In this document: in pieces, positions 35,898 through 43,401 of the stretch
How positions within the stretch are numbered: position 1 is the stretch's first letter
Layout: each line of letters begins with the position of its first letter
NCBI GenBank assembly: GCA_900167895.1
Contig: FUZR01000004.1
Coordinates: 1 to 64,000 of the forward strand
Direction: 5' to 3'
DNA length: 64,000 nucleotides
DNA from: Bacteroidales bacterium WCE2004
GTDB taxonomy: Bacteria; Bacteroidota; Bacteroidia; Bacteroidales; UBA932
The notes under the pieces: model-generated
The model's input: the letters and a program-made list of their open reading frames with translations, nothing else
Database searches by the model: none
What the model was told of the DNA's origin: nothing
Made by a program: the position numbers and the translations under genes

Positions 35898-36320
35898 CTA
35901 GTTCTTGCCCTGCTTGGCGAGCATTTCCTTGGCTTCAACCGTCAGCGTGGCGTGCGGGACCAGACGCAGGCGCTCCTTGGGGATGAGCTGGCCGGTCACG
36001 CGGCACACGCCGTAGCTCTTGTTCTCGATGCGGATCAGGGCCGCCTCCAGGTTCTGGATGAACTTGTACTGGCGCTGGGCCATCTGGCTTGCCTCCTCCT
36101 TGGAGAGCTGGAAAGCGCCGTCATCCTCGACCGTGCGGAAGGACGGGGTCGTGTCCTCGATGTCGTTGGTGCCGTTGTGCATCACCACCTGGCGGAGCGT
36201 ATTATATTCTGACTTCGCCTTGGCGAGCTTTTCCTCGATAATTTCCTTGAACTCGGCCAGTTCGGCGTCCGAATACCGGACTCTCTGGCCCGTCTGGGCG
36301 TTTTGGTCAATTTTTTCCAT
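35898..36320 (-). CDS. TraR/DksA-family protein, single-Cys form
   Basis: 140 aa from MEKIDQNAQTGQRVRYSDAE. Coiled-coil N-terminus (about 18-48), then EDGAF-like RTVEDDGAFQLS, then the C-terminal zinc-finger fold YGVCRVTGQLIPKERLRLVP. Only one cysteine (C106) remains of the usual four, so zinc binding is probably lost, as in many Bacteroidetes homologues. Predicted to bind the RNA polymerase secondary channel. Sits between ileS and lspA with 4-bp gaps on both sides. A longer in-frame extension upstream overlaps ileS and is rejected. Confidence 0.9.
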   Translation of the reverse strand: MEKIDQNAQTGQRVRYSDAELAEFKEIIEEKLAKAKSEYNTLRQVVMHNGTNDIEDTTPSFRTVEDDGAFQLSKEEASQMAQRQYKFIQNLEAALIRIENKSYGVCRVTGQLIPKERLRLVPHATLTVEAKEMLAKQGKN

Positions 36321-36324
36321 ACTA

Positions 36325-39300
36325 TTAAAGGTTAGAGCTAGTGTGTTTACTGACAAGAATCCGGATGGCGCCGTCACCCCACTCCACCTCCGCGGCCCCG
36401 GCGGGCGCGCCGGCAAGCGGCTGCTGCTCCAGCGAGAGCGAGAGGGTCTGGGCGGCGACGTAATCCGCGTACTCCGAGAGCGCGGCGCGGATCTGCTCCT
36501 CCGCAGCGCCATCGGCATAGATGACGGTATCGATCCGGTCCGTGACCTCGAACCCGCTGTCCTTGCGGAGGGTCTGGATCGGATGAATGAGCTCACGGGC
36601 GTGGCCTTCGCGCACGAGCTCGGGCGTCTGGACGATGTCCAGCGCGAGCGTGAGCGCGCCTTCGGTGGCGACGAGCCAGCCCGGCATGTCCTCGGAATGG
36701 ATCTCATAATCGCCCTTGGCGAGCGTGACGTCGCCGGAGGGCAGATGCAGGACGTATTCCGCCTCGGCCCGCTCGATGGCGGCGATCTCCTCCTGGGAGA
36801 GCGCTCCGAACGCGGCGGCAATCTCTTTCATCTGCTTGCCGTAGGCCTTGCCGAGGGTTTTGAAGTTGGGTTTGATCTTCTTGGTGATGATGCCCGTGGT
36901 GTCGTGCAGGAACTCGATCTGCTTGACGTTGACCTCCGTCAGGAAGATCTCGCGCACGCGCTCGATGTGCTCCTTGACCGTGTCGTCGATGACGGGCACG
37001 AGGACCTTGGCGAGCGGCTTGCGGACGTTGATGCCGACCTTCTTGCGCAGGGCCAGGACCATCGAGGAGGCCTTCTGGGCGAAGCCCATGCTCTCCTCCA
37101 GGCCCTCGTCCACGAGGGCGGCGTCGTAGCGCGGCATCGGGCAGTAGTGGACGGAGTCCGCATCCGGCACGAGGTCGAGCCACAGCCGCTCCATATAGAA
37201 CGGCGCGATCGGGGCGCCCAGCAGGGCGACGCCCTTGAGCACCTCGTAAAGGGTCTGGTAGGCGGAGAGCTTGTCCTCGCTCATCCCGGCGCCCCAGAGG
37301 CGCTTCTTGTTGAGGCGGATGTACCAGTTGGACAGGTCGTCGCAGACGAAATCCTGCACCAGGCGGCCCGCCGTGGTGATGTCGTAGTCTTCGTAGGCGG
37401 CCACGACACCCTTGACGAGGGTATTGAGCCGGCTGATGATCCAGCGGTCGAACATCGGACGGCGGTCATAGGCGACCGGCGCCGCGGCCGGGTCGAACTT
37501 GTCGATGTTGGCGTAGAGCGCGAACACCGAGTAGGAGTTGTAGAGCGTGCCGAAGAACTTGCGGCGCACCTCCTCCACGCCGGCCTCGTCGAACTTGAGG
37601 TTGTCCCAGGGCTGGGCGTTGGTCATCATATACCAGCGGAGGGCGTCGGCGCCGTATTTGTCCATCGCCTGGAACGGATCCACGGCGTTGCCGAGGCGCT
37701 TGCTCATCTTCTCGCCCTTCTTGTCGAGCACGAGACCGTTGGAGATCACGCGCTTGAAGGCGGGCGTGCCGCTGACCATCGTGTGGATAGCGTGCAGGGT
37801 GTAGAACCAGCCGCGCGTCTGGTCGACGCCTTCGGCGATGAAGTCGGCCGTGCTGCCGAAGTCCGGGGTATCGATGCCGCGCAGGCCCGTCTGGGCGTAC
37901 GGCATGGCGCCGGAATCGAACCACACGTCGATCAGGTCGGTCTCGCGGGTCATCTTGCGGCCCGTGGGGCTGACCAGGAATATCTCGTCCACATAGGGGC
38001 GGTGGAGGTCAATCTTGTCGTAATTCTCCTTGGACATGTCCGCGGGGTCGAAGCCGCGGTCGCGGAGCGGGTTGGAGGCCATGAAGCCGGCGGCGACGGC
38101 CTTGTCGATCTCGGCATACAGCTCCTTGACGGAGCCGATGCAGATCTCTTCCTTGCCGTCCTCGCTGCGCCAGACCGGGAGCGGGGTGCCCCAGTAGCGG
38201 CTGCGGCTGAGGTTCCAGTCCTGGATGTTCTCCAGCCACTTGCCGAAGCGGCCCGTGCCGGTGGACTCGGGCTTCCAGACGATGCTCTCGTTGAGCGCCA
38301 TCATCTGCTCGCGCACGGCGGTGGTGCGGATGAACCAGCTGTCGAGCGGATAGTAGAGGACCGGCTTGTCGGTGCGCCAGCAGTGCGGGTAGGAGTGGAC
38401 GTGCTTCTCGATCTTGAAGGCCTTGCCGACGGCCTTGAGCATCACGCAGAGGTCGATGTCCAGGGTCGGGGCGTCCGGCGCGAGGGAGCTGTCGTAGGCG
38501 TTCTTGACGTAGCGGCCGGCCCACTCGGCGTAGTCCGGGCTCACGTGCGAGGCGACATACTGCGGGTCGAGGTCTTCCAGGCGGAAGAAACGGCCCTGCA
38601 GGTCCACCTGCGCCTGCGGATCGCCGTTGCGGTCGATGACCTGCAGCGGGGCGATGCCGGCGGCGCGGGCCACCTTGGCGTCGTCGGCGCCGAAGGTCGG
38701 CGCGATGTGGACGATACCCGTACCGTCTTCGGTGGTGACGTAGTCGCCCGGGATGACGCGGAAGGCGTCGCCGTCCGGACGGAACCAGGGGATGAGCTGC
38801 TCATAGCGCAGGCCCACCAGCTCGCTGCCCTTGACGGTGCCGGGCAGCACCTCGAACGGGACCTTCGGCCCGAAGAGGGCGTCCACGCGCGCGGCGGCCA
38901 CGATGTAGGTCGCCGGAGCGCCGGTATAGGGGTTGGTCGAACGGACCTTGACGTAGTCGATGTTGGGGCCGACGCAAAGGGCAGTGTTGGAGGCCAGGGT
39001 CCACGGCGTCGTGGTCCAGGCGAGGATGTAGAGGTCCTCCTCCCCCAGCACCTTGAACTGCACGGTGCAGGTGGTGTCCTTGACATCGCGGTAGCAGCCG
39101 GGCTGGTTGAGCTCGTGCGTGCTGAGGCCCGTGCCTGCGGCCGGGGAATACGGCTGGATGCTCTTGCCCTTGTAGAGCAGGCCCTTGCCGTAGATGTCCT
39201 TGAGCAGGTACCAGAGCGTCTCGATATAGCGGTTGTCGTAGGTGATGTACGGGTCGTCCATGTCGACCCAGTAGCCGATGCGCTCCGTGAGGTTGCGCCA

Positions 39301-39690
39301 CTCGGCGGTGTATTTCATCACCTCCTCGCGGCAGGTGCGGTTGTAGTCGGCGACGGAGATCTTGGTGCCGATGTCCTCCTTGGTGATGCCGAGCTTCTTC
39401 TCCACACCCAGCTCGACCGGCAGGCCGTGGGTGTCCCAGCCCGCGCGGCGGCGGACCCGGAAGCCGGACTGCGTCTTATAGCGGCAGACTGCGTCCTTGA
39501 TGGAGCGGGCCATCACATGATGGATGCCCGGCATGCCGTTGGCCGAAGGCGGGCCCTCGAAGAAGATGAACTCCGGGGCGCCTTCGCGCAAGGAAAGGGA
39601 ACGTTCGAACGCGTGACGCTTCTGCCAGCGCTCAAGCACTTCCTTGCCCACCGAGACCAGGTCCAGACCGTTATATTCTTTGAATGTCAT
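36325..39690 (-). CDS. ileS: isoleucyl-tRNA synthetase
   Basis: 1121 aa from MTFKEYNGLDLVSVGKE. Class I synthetase. HIGH-equivalent GIHH at 55-58 within PPSANGMPGIHHVM, WDTHGLPVELGVEKKLGI, an editing domain (CP1) in the middle, KMSKR at 661-665, and a C-terminal tRNA-binding region with DUF5915-like sequence. The overall pattern fits the eukaryote-like IleRS type common in Bacteroidetes, often less sensitive to mupirocin. First gene of ileS-dksA-lspA. Confidence 0.97.
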   Translation of the reverse strand: MTFKEYNGLDLVSVGKEVLERWQKRHAFERSLSLREGAPEFIFFEGPPSANGMPGIHHVMARSIKDAVCRYKTQSGFRVRRRAGWDTHGLPVELGVEKKLGITKEDIGTKISVADYNRTCREEVMKYTAEWRNLTERIGYWVDMDDPYITYDNRYIETLWYLLKDIYGKGLLYKGKSIQPYSPAAGTGLSTHELNQPGCYRDVKDTTCTVQFKVLGEEDLYILAWTTTPWTLASNTALCVGPNIDYVKVRSTNPYTGAPATYIVAAARVDALFGPKVPFEVLPGTVKGSELVGLRYEQLIPWFRPDGDAFRVIPGDYVTTEDGTGIVHIAPTFGADDAKVARAAGIAPLQVIDRNGDPQAQVDLQGRFFRLEDLDPQYVASHVSPDYAEWAGRYVKNAYDSSLAPDAPTLDIDLCVMLKAVGKAFKIEKHVHSYPHCWRTDKPVLYYPLDSWFIRTTAVREQMMALNESIVWKPESTGTGRFGKWLENIQDWNLSRSRYWGTPLPVWRSEDGKEEICIGSVKELYAEIDKAVAAGFMASNPLRDRGFDPADMSKENYDKIDLHRPYVDEIFLVSPTGRKMTRETDLIDVWFDSGAMPYAQTGLRGIDTPDFGSTADFIAEGVDQTRGWFYTLHAIHTMVSGTPAFKRVISNGLVLDKKGEKMSKRLGNAVDPFQAMDKYGADALRWYMMTNAQPWDNLKFDEAGVEEVRRKFFGTLYNSYSVFALYANIDKFDPAAAPVAYDRRPMFDRWIISRLNTLVKGVVAAYEDYDITTAGRLVQDFVCDDLSNWYIRLNKKRLWGAGMSEDKLSAYQTLYEVLKGVALLGAPIAPFYMERLWLDLVPDADSVHYCPMPRYDAALVDEGLEESMGFAQKASSMVLALRKKVGINVRKPLAKVLVPVIDDTVKEHIERVREIFLTEVNVKQIEFLHDTTGIITKKIKPNFKTLGKAYGKQMKEIAAAFGALSQEEIAAIERAEAEYVLHLPSGDVTLAKGDYEIHSEDMPGWLVATEGALTLALDIVQTPELVREGHARELIHPIQTLRKDSGFEVTDRIDTVIYADGAAEEQIRAALSEYADYVAAQTLSLSLEQQPLAGAPAGAAEVEWGDGAIRILVSKHTSSNL

Positions 39691-39709
39691 AATTTTTTGC
39701 CTAATTTTG
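39679..39709 (+). promoter_or_regulatory. cvpA operon promoter
   Basis: TTTG (39679-39682), exactly 19 bp, TAATTTTG (39702-39709). The start site is near 39714, giving a leader of about 48 nt. The -33/-7 span covers the ileS start codon (39688-39690). Confidence 0.75.
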
Positions 39710-39726
39710 CGTCTGCTATTAGTCGG

Positions 39727-39758
39727 CAAATTTAACGATTTCTGCTCATTTAAACAAA
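39727..39758 (-). promoter_or_regulatory. ileS promoter
   Basis: On the minus strand, TTTG (39758-39755), 20 bp, TAAATTTG (39734-39727). The start site is near 39722, giving a leader of about 32 nt. It faces the cvpA promoter. Confidence 0.75.
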
Positions 39759-39761
39759 AAT

Positions 39762-40286
39762 ATGGCTATTCTGGACATCATTCTTCTGCTCTGTTTTGTT
39801 CCGGCAATCGTGGGCGGCATCTCCAAGGGCTTCATCAAGGAGGTCGTCGACCTGGCAGCGGTCCTGATCGCCGCCTGGGCAGCCTTCCACTTCGCCACGC
39901 CGGTCGCCGACTGGATGGCCGGCGGCATCACGCTCGACCCGGCCGTGCTGAAGGTCATCGCTTTCTGCGTGATCGCCATCGCCGTGTCGCTGGTCCTTAA
40001 CCTGGTATCCGCGCTGATTACCAAAGCATTGGAAGTCATCTCGCTCGGGCTGGTCAACCGCATCCTCGGCATGGTGTTCGCCGTCATCAAGACCGCATTC
40101 CTGATCGGCCTGTTCATCCTGCTCGTCGAAACGCTCAACAGCTCCCTGCATCTCTTCAAGCCCGGGCTGACCGAGAGCTCCGTGGTGTACTGCACCCTGC
40201 GGGACCTCGCCAACCATATTTTCCCGATCCTGAAAACCTTTATCGCCGGCGCGGCCGATTCCGCCGCCGCTTCCGCCAATGTCTGA
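39762..40286 (+). CDS. CvpA family membrane protein
   Basis: 174 aa, four hydrophobic segments. Begins MAILDIILLLCFVPAIVGGI and SKGFIKEVVDLAAVL, matching CvpA (colicin V production), an inner-membrane protein linked to envelope homeostasis and purF in other bacteria. Overlaps tsaB by 8 bp. Confidence 0.88.
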   Translation: MAILDIILLLCFVPAIVGGISKGFIKEVVDLAAVLIAAWAAFHFATPVADWMAGGITLDPAVLKVIAFCVIAIAVSLVLNLVSALITKALEVISLGLVNRILGMVFAVIKTAFLIGLFILLVETLNSSLHLFKPGLTESSVVYCTLRDLANHIFPILKTFIAGAADSAAASANV

Positions 40287-40974
40287 CCGGATCCTGCTCA
40301 TAGAAACCTCCACCTCGCTGTGCTCGGTTGCACTGGCCGAGGAGGGCCGCATCACGGCCTCGCGCGAGAGCGTCGAGCCGCGGGCCCATGCCGCGCTGAC
40401 CGCCCCCTTCGTGCAGCAGGTGCTGCAGGAGAAGGGCCTCCGCGCCGCCGATCTCGACGCCGTGTGCGTCAGCGCCGGCCCCGGTTCCTACACGGGCCTG
40501 CGCGTGGGCGTCTCCACAGCCAAGGGCGTCTGCTTCGCCGCAGGCGTGCCGCTCCTGTCGGTCGGCACGCTCGACGTACTGGTGGCCCAGGCTGCCGCTG
40601 ACGGGCTGCTGCCCGCCGGCTGCCGCCGTGTCATCCCGATGATCGACGCGCGCCGCATGGAGGTCTACACGGCCGTCTTCACGCCCGACGGGCAGCGGCT
40701 CACGGAAGTGGAGCCGCGCGTGATCGACGCGGACAGCTTCCGGCAGGAGCGCGCCGAGGGACCCGTGCTGTTCATCGGCGACGGCGCCGGCAAGTGCAGC
40801 GAAGCGCTCGCCGGGCCGGACGCGCACTTCGCGCAGGTCTGCCCGCGCGCCGCGGCGATGCTCGCCCCGGCGATGCAGGAGTTCCGGGCGGGCAACTTCC
40901 GGGACGTGGCTTATTTCGAGCCGTTCTATCTCAAGGATTTCGTCGCCACGGTCAGCCGCAAGAAACTTTTCTGA
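40279..40974 (+). CDS. tsaB: tRNA threonylcarbamoyladenosine protein TsaB
   Basis: 231 aa. ASKHA-fold partner of TsaD and TsaE in making t6A37 of ANN-decoding tRNAs. ILLIETSTSLCSVALAEEG at the start, SAGPGSYTGLRVGVSTAKG at about 65-83. Normal length. Cytosolic. Second gene after cvpA. Confidence 0.95.
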   Translation: MSDRILLIETSTSLCSVALAEEGRITASRESVEPRAHAALTAPFVQQVLQEKGLRAADLDAVCVSAGPGSYTGLRVGVSTAKGVCFAAGVPLLSVGTLDVLVAQAAADGLLPAGCRRVIPMIDARRMEVYTAVFTPDGQRLTEVEPRVIDADSFRQERAEGPVLFIGDGAGKCSEALAGPDAHFAQVCPRAAAMLAPAMQEFRAGNFRDVAYFEPFYLKDFVATVSRKKLF

Positions 40975-40975
40975 T

Positions 40976-41320
40976 ATGGAATACGTGCTTCCCATCCTCA
41001 TCTTTCTCTTCGTGGTCGTCATTTCCTTTCTCGACACGATGAGCAAAAAGCGGAAAGGCGCGCCGCAGGTCCAGTCCCGGCCCTTCCTCGAGGACCTCTC
41101 CATCCTGGAAGAGGAGGACGGAGAAGCACCGGCCGAAGCGGCTGAGCCGCGCGAAGAGCAGCCCCGCGCGCCGCAGGTCGCGGCAGAAGGAGAGCGGGCC
41201 ATCCGCAAGGCGCCGGAGAAGGAGGAGCCCGAAACGGAAAATCCGGAGCCGAAGCTCCGGATCGACAAGAAGAATCTGATTCTTTATTCCGAAATTCTCA
41301 AACCGAAATACGACGACTAG
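40976..41320 (+). CDS. single-pass membrane protein with acidic linker, unknown
   Basis: 114 aa. One N-terminal membrane helix (VLPILIFLFVVVISFLD), then a KKRKG stop-transfer, a Glu/Ala/Pro-rich disordered middle (45-95) and a C-terminal RIDKKNLILYSEILKPKYDD that looks like a conserved short motif. Starts 1 bp after tsaB. Bacteroidetes often have a similar small protein here; function unknown. Its stop overlaps the convergent stop of the next gene inside CTAG. Confidence 0.75.
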   Translation: MEYVLPILIFLFVVVISFLDTMSKKRKGAPQVQSRPFLEDLSILEEEDGEAPAEAAEPREEQPRAPQVAAEGERAIRKAPEKEEPETENPEPKLRIDKKNLILYSEILKPKYDD

Positions 41321-42417
41321 CGCAGCAGGCGCGCGAGTTCCTTGCGGAAACCCTCGAATCCGTCGATGGGTTTGGTGTTGAGTTCGCCGTCGATGATCAG
41401 GAAGGAGTCGGGGACGTTCTGCACGTTGTACGTGACCACGGCCGGCGATGCGCCGCCCAGACCGTCGTTGACGTTGATCCAGGGCAGCTTCTGGGCCAGC
41501 ACGCAGGAAGCCCACTCCGGCTTGTCCGGCGTCACGCAGACCGAGTAGATCTCGAAACCGCGGTCGTGGAACTCCTTATAGACCGGCAGCAGCGAATCGA
41601 TGTTGATCATCTTCTGCGCGGCATTGGACGCGTCCCAGAAATGGACGAGGATCACCTTGGCGTCCACGTCGCTGAGCGCCTTGCGCTCGCCCTTGATGTC
41701 CGGCATCACGATGTCGGGGAAGGAAGCCACGTCGGCGTTCTTGATCTGGTCCTGGATCTGCAGGATCTTGATCCGGCGGTCCGCCTCCTTGGCCAGGGCC
41801 TTGACATAGCGGGATTCCGGATAGACGGTCAGCAGCGAGTCGGCGCCCTTGCGGAACATGATGGCGTCCGTGGGCTGGGAGAAGATGTATGCGGAGCCCA
41901 GCCGCTCGAAGAACACGGGAACCGTGGTGAGCGAGAACGGGTGCTCCATCACATACTTGATATTGTCGCGGTAGTGCTGGATGTAGTCGCGGGTCTGCGC
42001 GGTCGGTTCGTTCTCGTGGGCCTGCAGCTTCGCGATGAAATCGGCATAGGCGCGGTCCACCTTGGCGAGCTCGGCAGAGCCCTCGGAGCCGCTCACCGTG
42101 TAGCGGCCGAGCGTGTCGGCCTCAACGGTCACGCGCTCGCCCTTCTCGAGGAGCAGGGCGGCGATGCGGGTGTCGCCGTAGAAGAGGTAGATGAACTCCG
42201 GCTGGCCCTTGGCGACCTTCACGCTGTAGCGGAAGGAGCCGTCGGCGCCGACCTTGACCGAGTCAAGGTCACGGAAGGTATTGATGTCCAACTGCTTCAC
42301 GGAGATGGTGCGGCCCGGCGCATCGGCCAGGGTACCGCGGATGCTCGCCTGGTCGCAGCAGGCGGACAGGGCAAGCGCCGCCAGGGCGAGCGCCGCCAGT
42401 TTATTGCATTTTTTCAT
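41317..42417 (-). CDS. thioredoxin-fold lipoprotein with DUF4369-like domain, active-site cysteines lost
   Basis: 366 aa from MKKCNKLAALALAAL. Lipobox ALSAC (Cys20). N-terminal DUF4369-like beta domain (24-125), helical linker, then a TlpA-like thioredoxin fold (about 233-366: FPDIVMPDIKGERKALSDVD, VILVHFWDAS, VNVNDGL-type end). Where related proteins have WCxxC, this one has W261-DAS-NAA, so both redox cysteines are replaced (S264, A267). A disulphide role is unlikely. The start overlaps the HIT gene by 17 bp. Confidence 0.82.
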   Translation of the reverse strand: MKKCNKLAALALAALALSACCDQASIRGTLADAPGRTISVKQLDINTFRDLDSVKVGADGSFRYSVKVAKGQPEFIYLFYGDTRIAALLLEKGERVTVEADTLGRYTVSGSEGSAELAKVDRAYADFIAKLQAHENEPTAQTRDYIQHYRDNIKYVMEHPFSLTTVPVFFERLGSAYIFSQPTDAIMFRKGADSLLTVYPESRYVKALAKEADRRIKILQIQDQIKNADVASFPDIVMPDIKGERKALSDVDAKVILVHFWDASNAAQKMINIDSLLPVYKEFHDRGFEIYSVCVTPDKPEWASCVLAQKLPWINVNDGLGGASPAVVTYNVQNVPDSFLIIDGELNTKPIDGFEGFRKELARLLR

Positions 42418-42808
42418 ATTCGGAAAGGATTGCTGCGGCGGTCTGCGCCATTTGTTCGGGGGTGATGGTCGGGCGCGTCTTGCGGAAGTCAAGGTCGCCC
42501 TCGGTCTGCAGCGGCACGAGGTGGATGTGCGTGTGCGGGACTTCCATCCCGAGCACGGCCACGCCTACGCGCTGGCAGGGCACGGCGGCCTTGAGGGCCT
42601 GCGCCACCTTGCGCGCGAAGGCCCAGAGGCCGGCGTAGGTGGATTCGTCCAGGTGGAAGATGTAGTCGTCCTCCACCTTCTTGGGAATCACAAGGGTGTG
42701 CCCCAGCGCGAGCGGACTGATGTCCAGGAAGGCGTAGTAGTCTTCGCTCTCCGCGACCTTGTAGGACGGGATCTCGCCTTGGGCGATGCGGGTAAAGATC
42801 GTTGCCAT
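42401..42808 (-). CDS. HIT family hydrolase
   Basis: 135 aa. Histidine-triad nucleotide-binding protein with the motif H92-T-H94-I-H96-LVPL. Starts MATIFTRIAQGEIPSYKVAE, the Hint branch that hydrolyses AMP-lysine and other nucleoside phosphoramidates. Translationally coupled to greA (stop and start share one base). Confidence 0.94.
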   Translation of the reverse strand: MATIFTRIAQGEIPSYKVAESEDYYAFLDISPLALGHTLVIPKKVEDDYIFHLDESTYAGLWAFARKVAQALKAAVPCQRVGVAVLGMEVPHTHIHLVPLQTEGDLDFRKTRPTITPEQMAQTAAAILSEYEKMQ

Positions 42809-43278
42809 CAGAAAGTGATATCGAGAATCTTGAACTTCATCGTACCGGACGGGACCTTGGCCTCGACCGTCTCGCCCTTGGCGTGGCCCATCAGGGCCTT
42901 GCCGATCGGGGTGGTGGCGGCGAGCTTGCCCTTCGAGAAATCCGCCTCGCTCTCACCCACGATGGTGAACTCCATCACGCGATGGTTGGCAAGGTTCTCG
43001 ACTTTGACCGTATTGAGCATCTGGACCTGGTCGCAGTTGAGCTGCGAGCTGTCCAGCACCTTGGCGTTGACGACCTGGTTCTGCAGCTTGGCAATCTTGA
43101 GTTCAAGCAGGCCCTGCGCTTCGCGGGCCGACTCGTATTCCGCGTTCTCGGAGAGGTCGCCCTTCTCGCGCGCCTCCGCGATGGCCGCGGCAATGACCGG
43201 GCGCTGAGCCAACGCCTCGGCGAGTTCTTTCTTGAGCTTATCCAGCCCTTCCTGGCTCATGTAATGTACTTCAGACAT
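42808..43278 (-). CDS. greA: transcription elongation factor GreA
   Basis: 156 aa. N-terminal coiled coil with the acidic tip (EAREKGDLSENAEYESA, carrying the D/E pair that activates RNA cleavage in stalled polymerase) and the C-terminal FKBP-like domain ending PSGTMKFKILDITF. Normal length. First gene of greA-HIT-DUF4369, with its own promoter and a hairpin in the leader. Confidence 0.97.
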   Translation of the reverse strand: MSEVHYMSQEGLDKLKKELAEALAQRPVIAAAIAEAREKGDLSENAEYESAREAQGLLELKIAKLQNQVVNAKVLDSSQLNCDQVQMLNTVKVENLANHRVMEFTIVGESEADFSKGKLAATTPIGKALMGHAKGETVEAKVPSGTMKFKILDITF

Positions 43279-43302
43279 AGCTTCTTTTTGGTGTGGTTAA
43301 CT

Positions 43303-43330
43303 AAAAAGGAGTCCTGCCTTTGAGGCAGAA
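43303..43330 (-). terminator. hairpin in the greA leader (attenuator candidate)
   Basis: On the minus strand TTCTGCCT, CAA loop, AGGCAGGA form an 8-bp stem (one G-T), then CTCC and TTTTT. It lies about 20 nt after the predicted start site and 25 nt before greA. Confidence 0.4.
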
Positions 43331-43353
43331 CCCTTGTTCGTTCGTATCTTTTG

Positions 43354-43384
43354 CAAAGATAAGAAATATTTTGATTCCTGTCAA
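43354..43384 (-). promoter_or_regulatory. greA promoter
   Basis: On the minus strand, TTG (43384-43382), 20 bp, TATCTTTG (43361-43354). The leader is about 70 nt. It is the only visible promoter between the second fimbrial operon and greA, and no clear terminator follows that operon. Confidence 0.7.
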
Positions 43385-43401
43385 CCTTCCCGGAGCCCGG
43401 A

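Noticed and set aside
35898..36821. Longer 307-codon version of the DksA-like gene
   Set aside because: The extra N-terminus lies inside ileS and is Arg/Ser-rich noise. The typical start MEKIDQN at 36320 is 4 bp after the ileS stop.
36019..39735. A 1238-codon open frame antisense to ileS
   Set aside because: Shadow of the ileS-dksA-lspA operon. No family motif, no ribosome site, same skewed composition.
41314..41322. Possible sequencing error at the overlapping convergent stops
   Set aside because: Both stops use the palindrome CTAG (41317-41320). Each protein ends naturally, so the 4-bp overlap is real.
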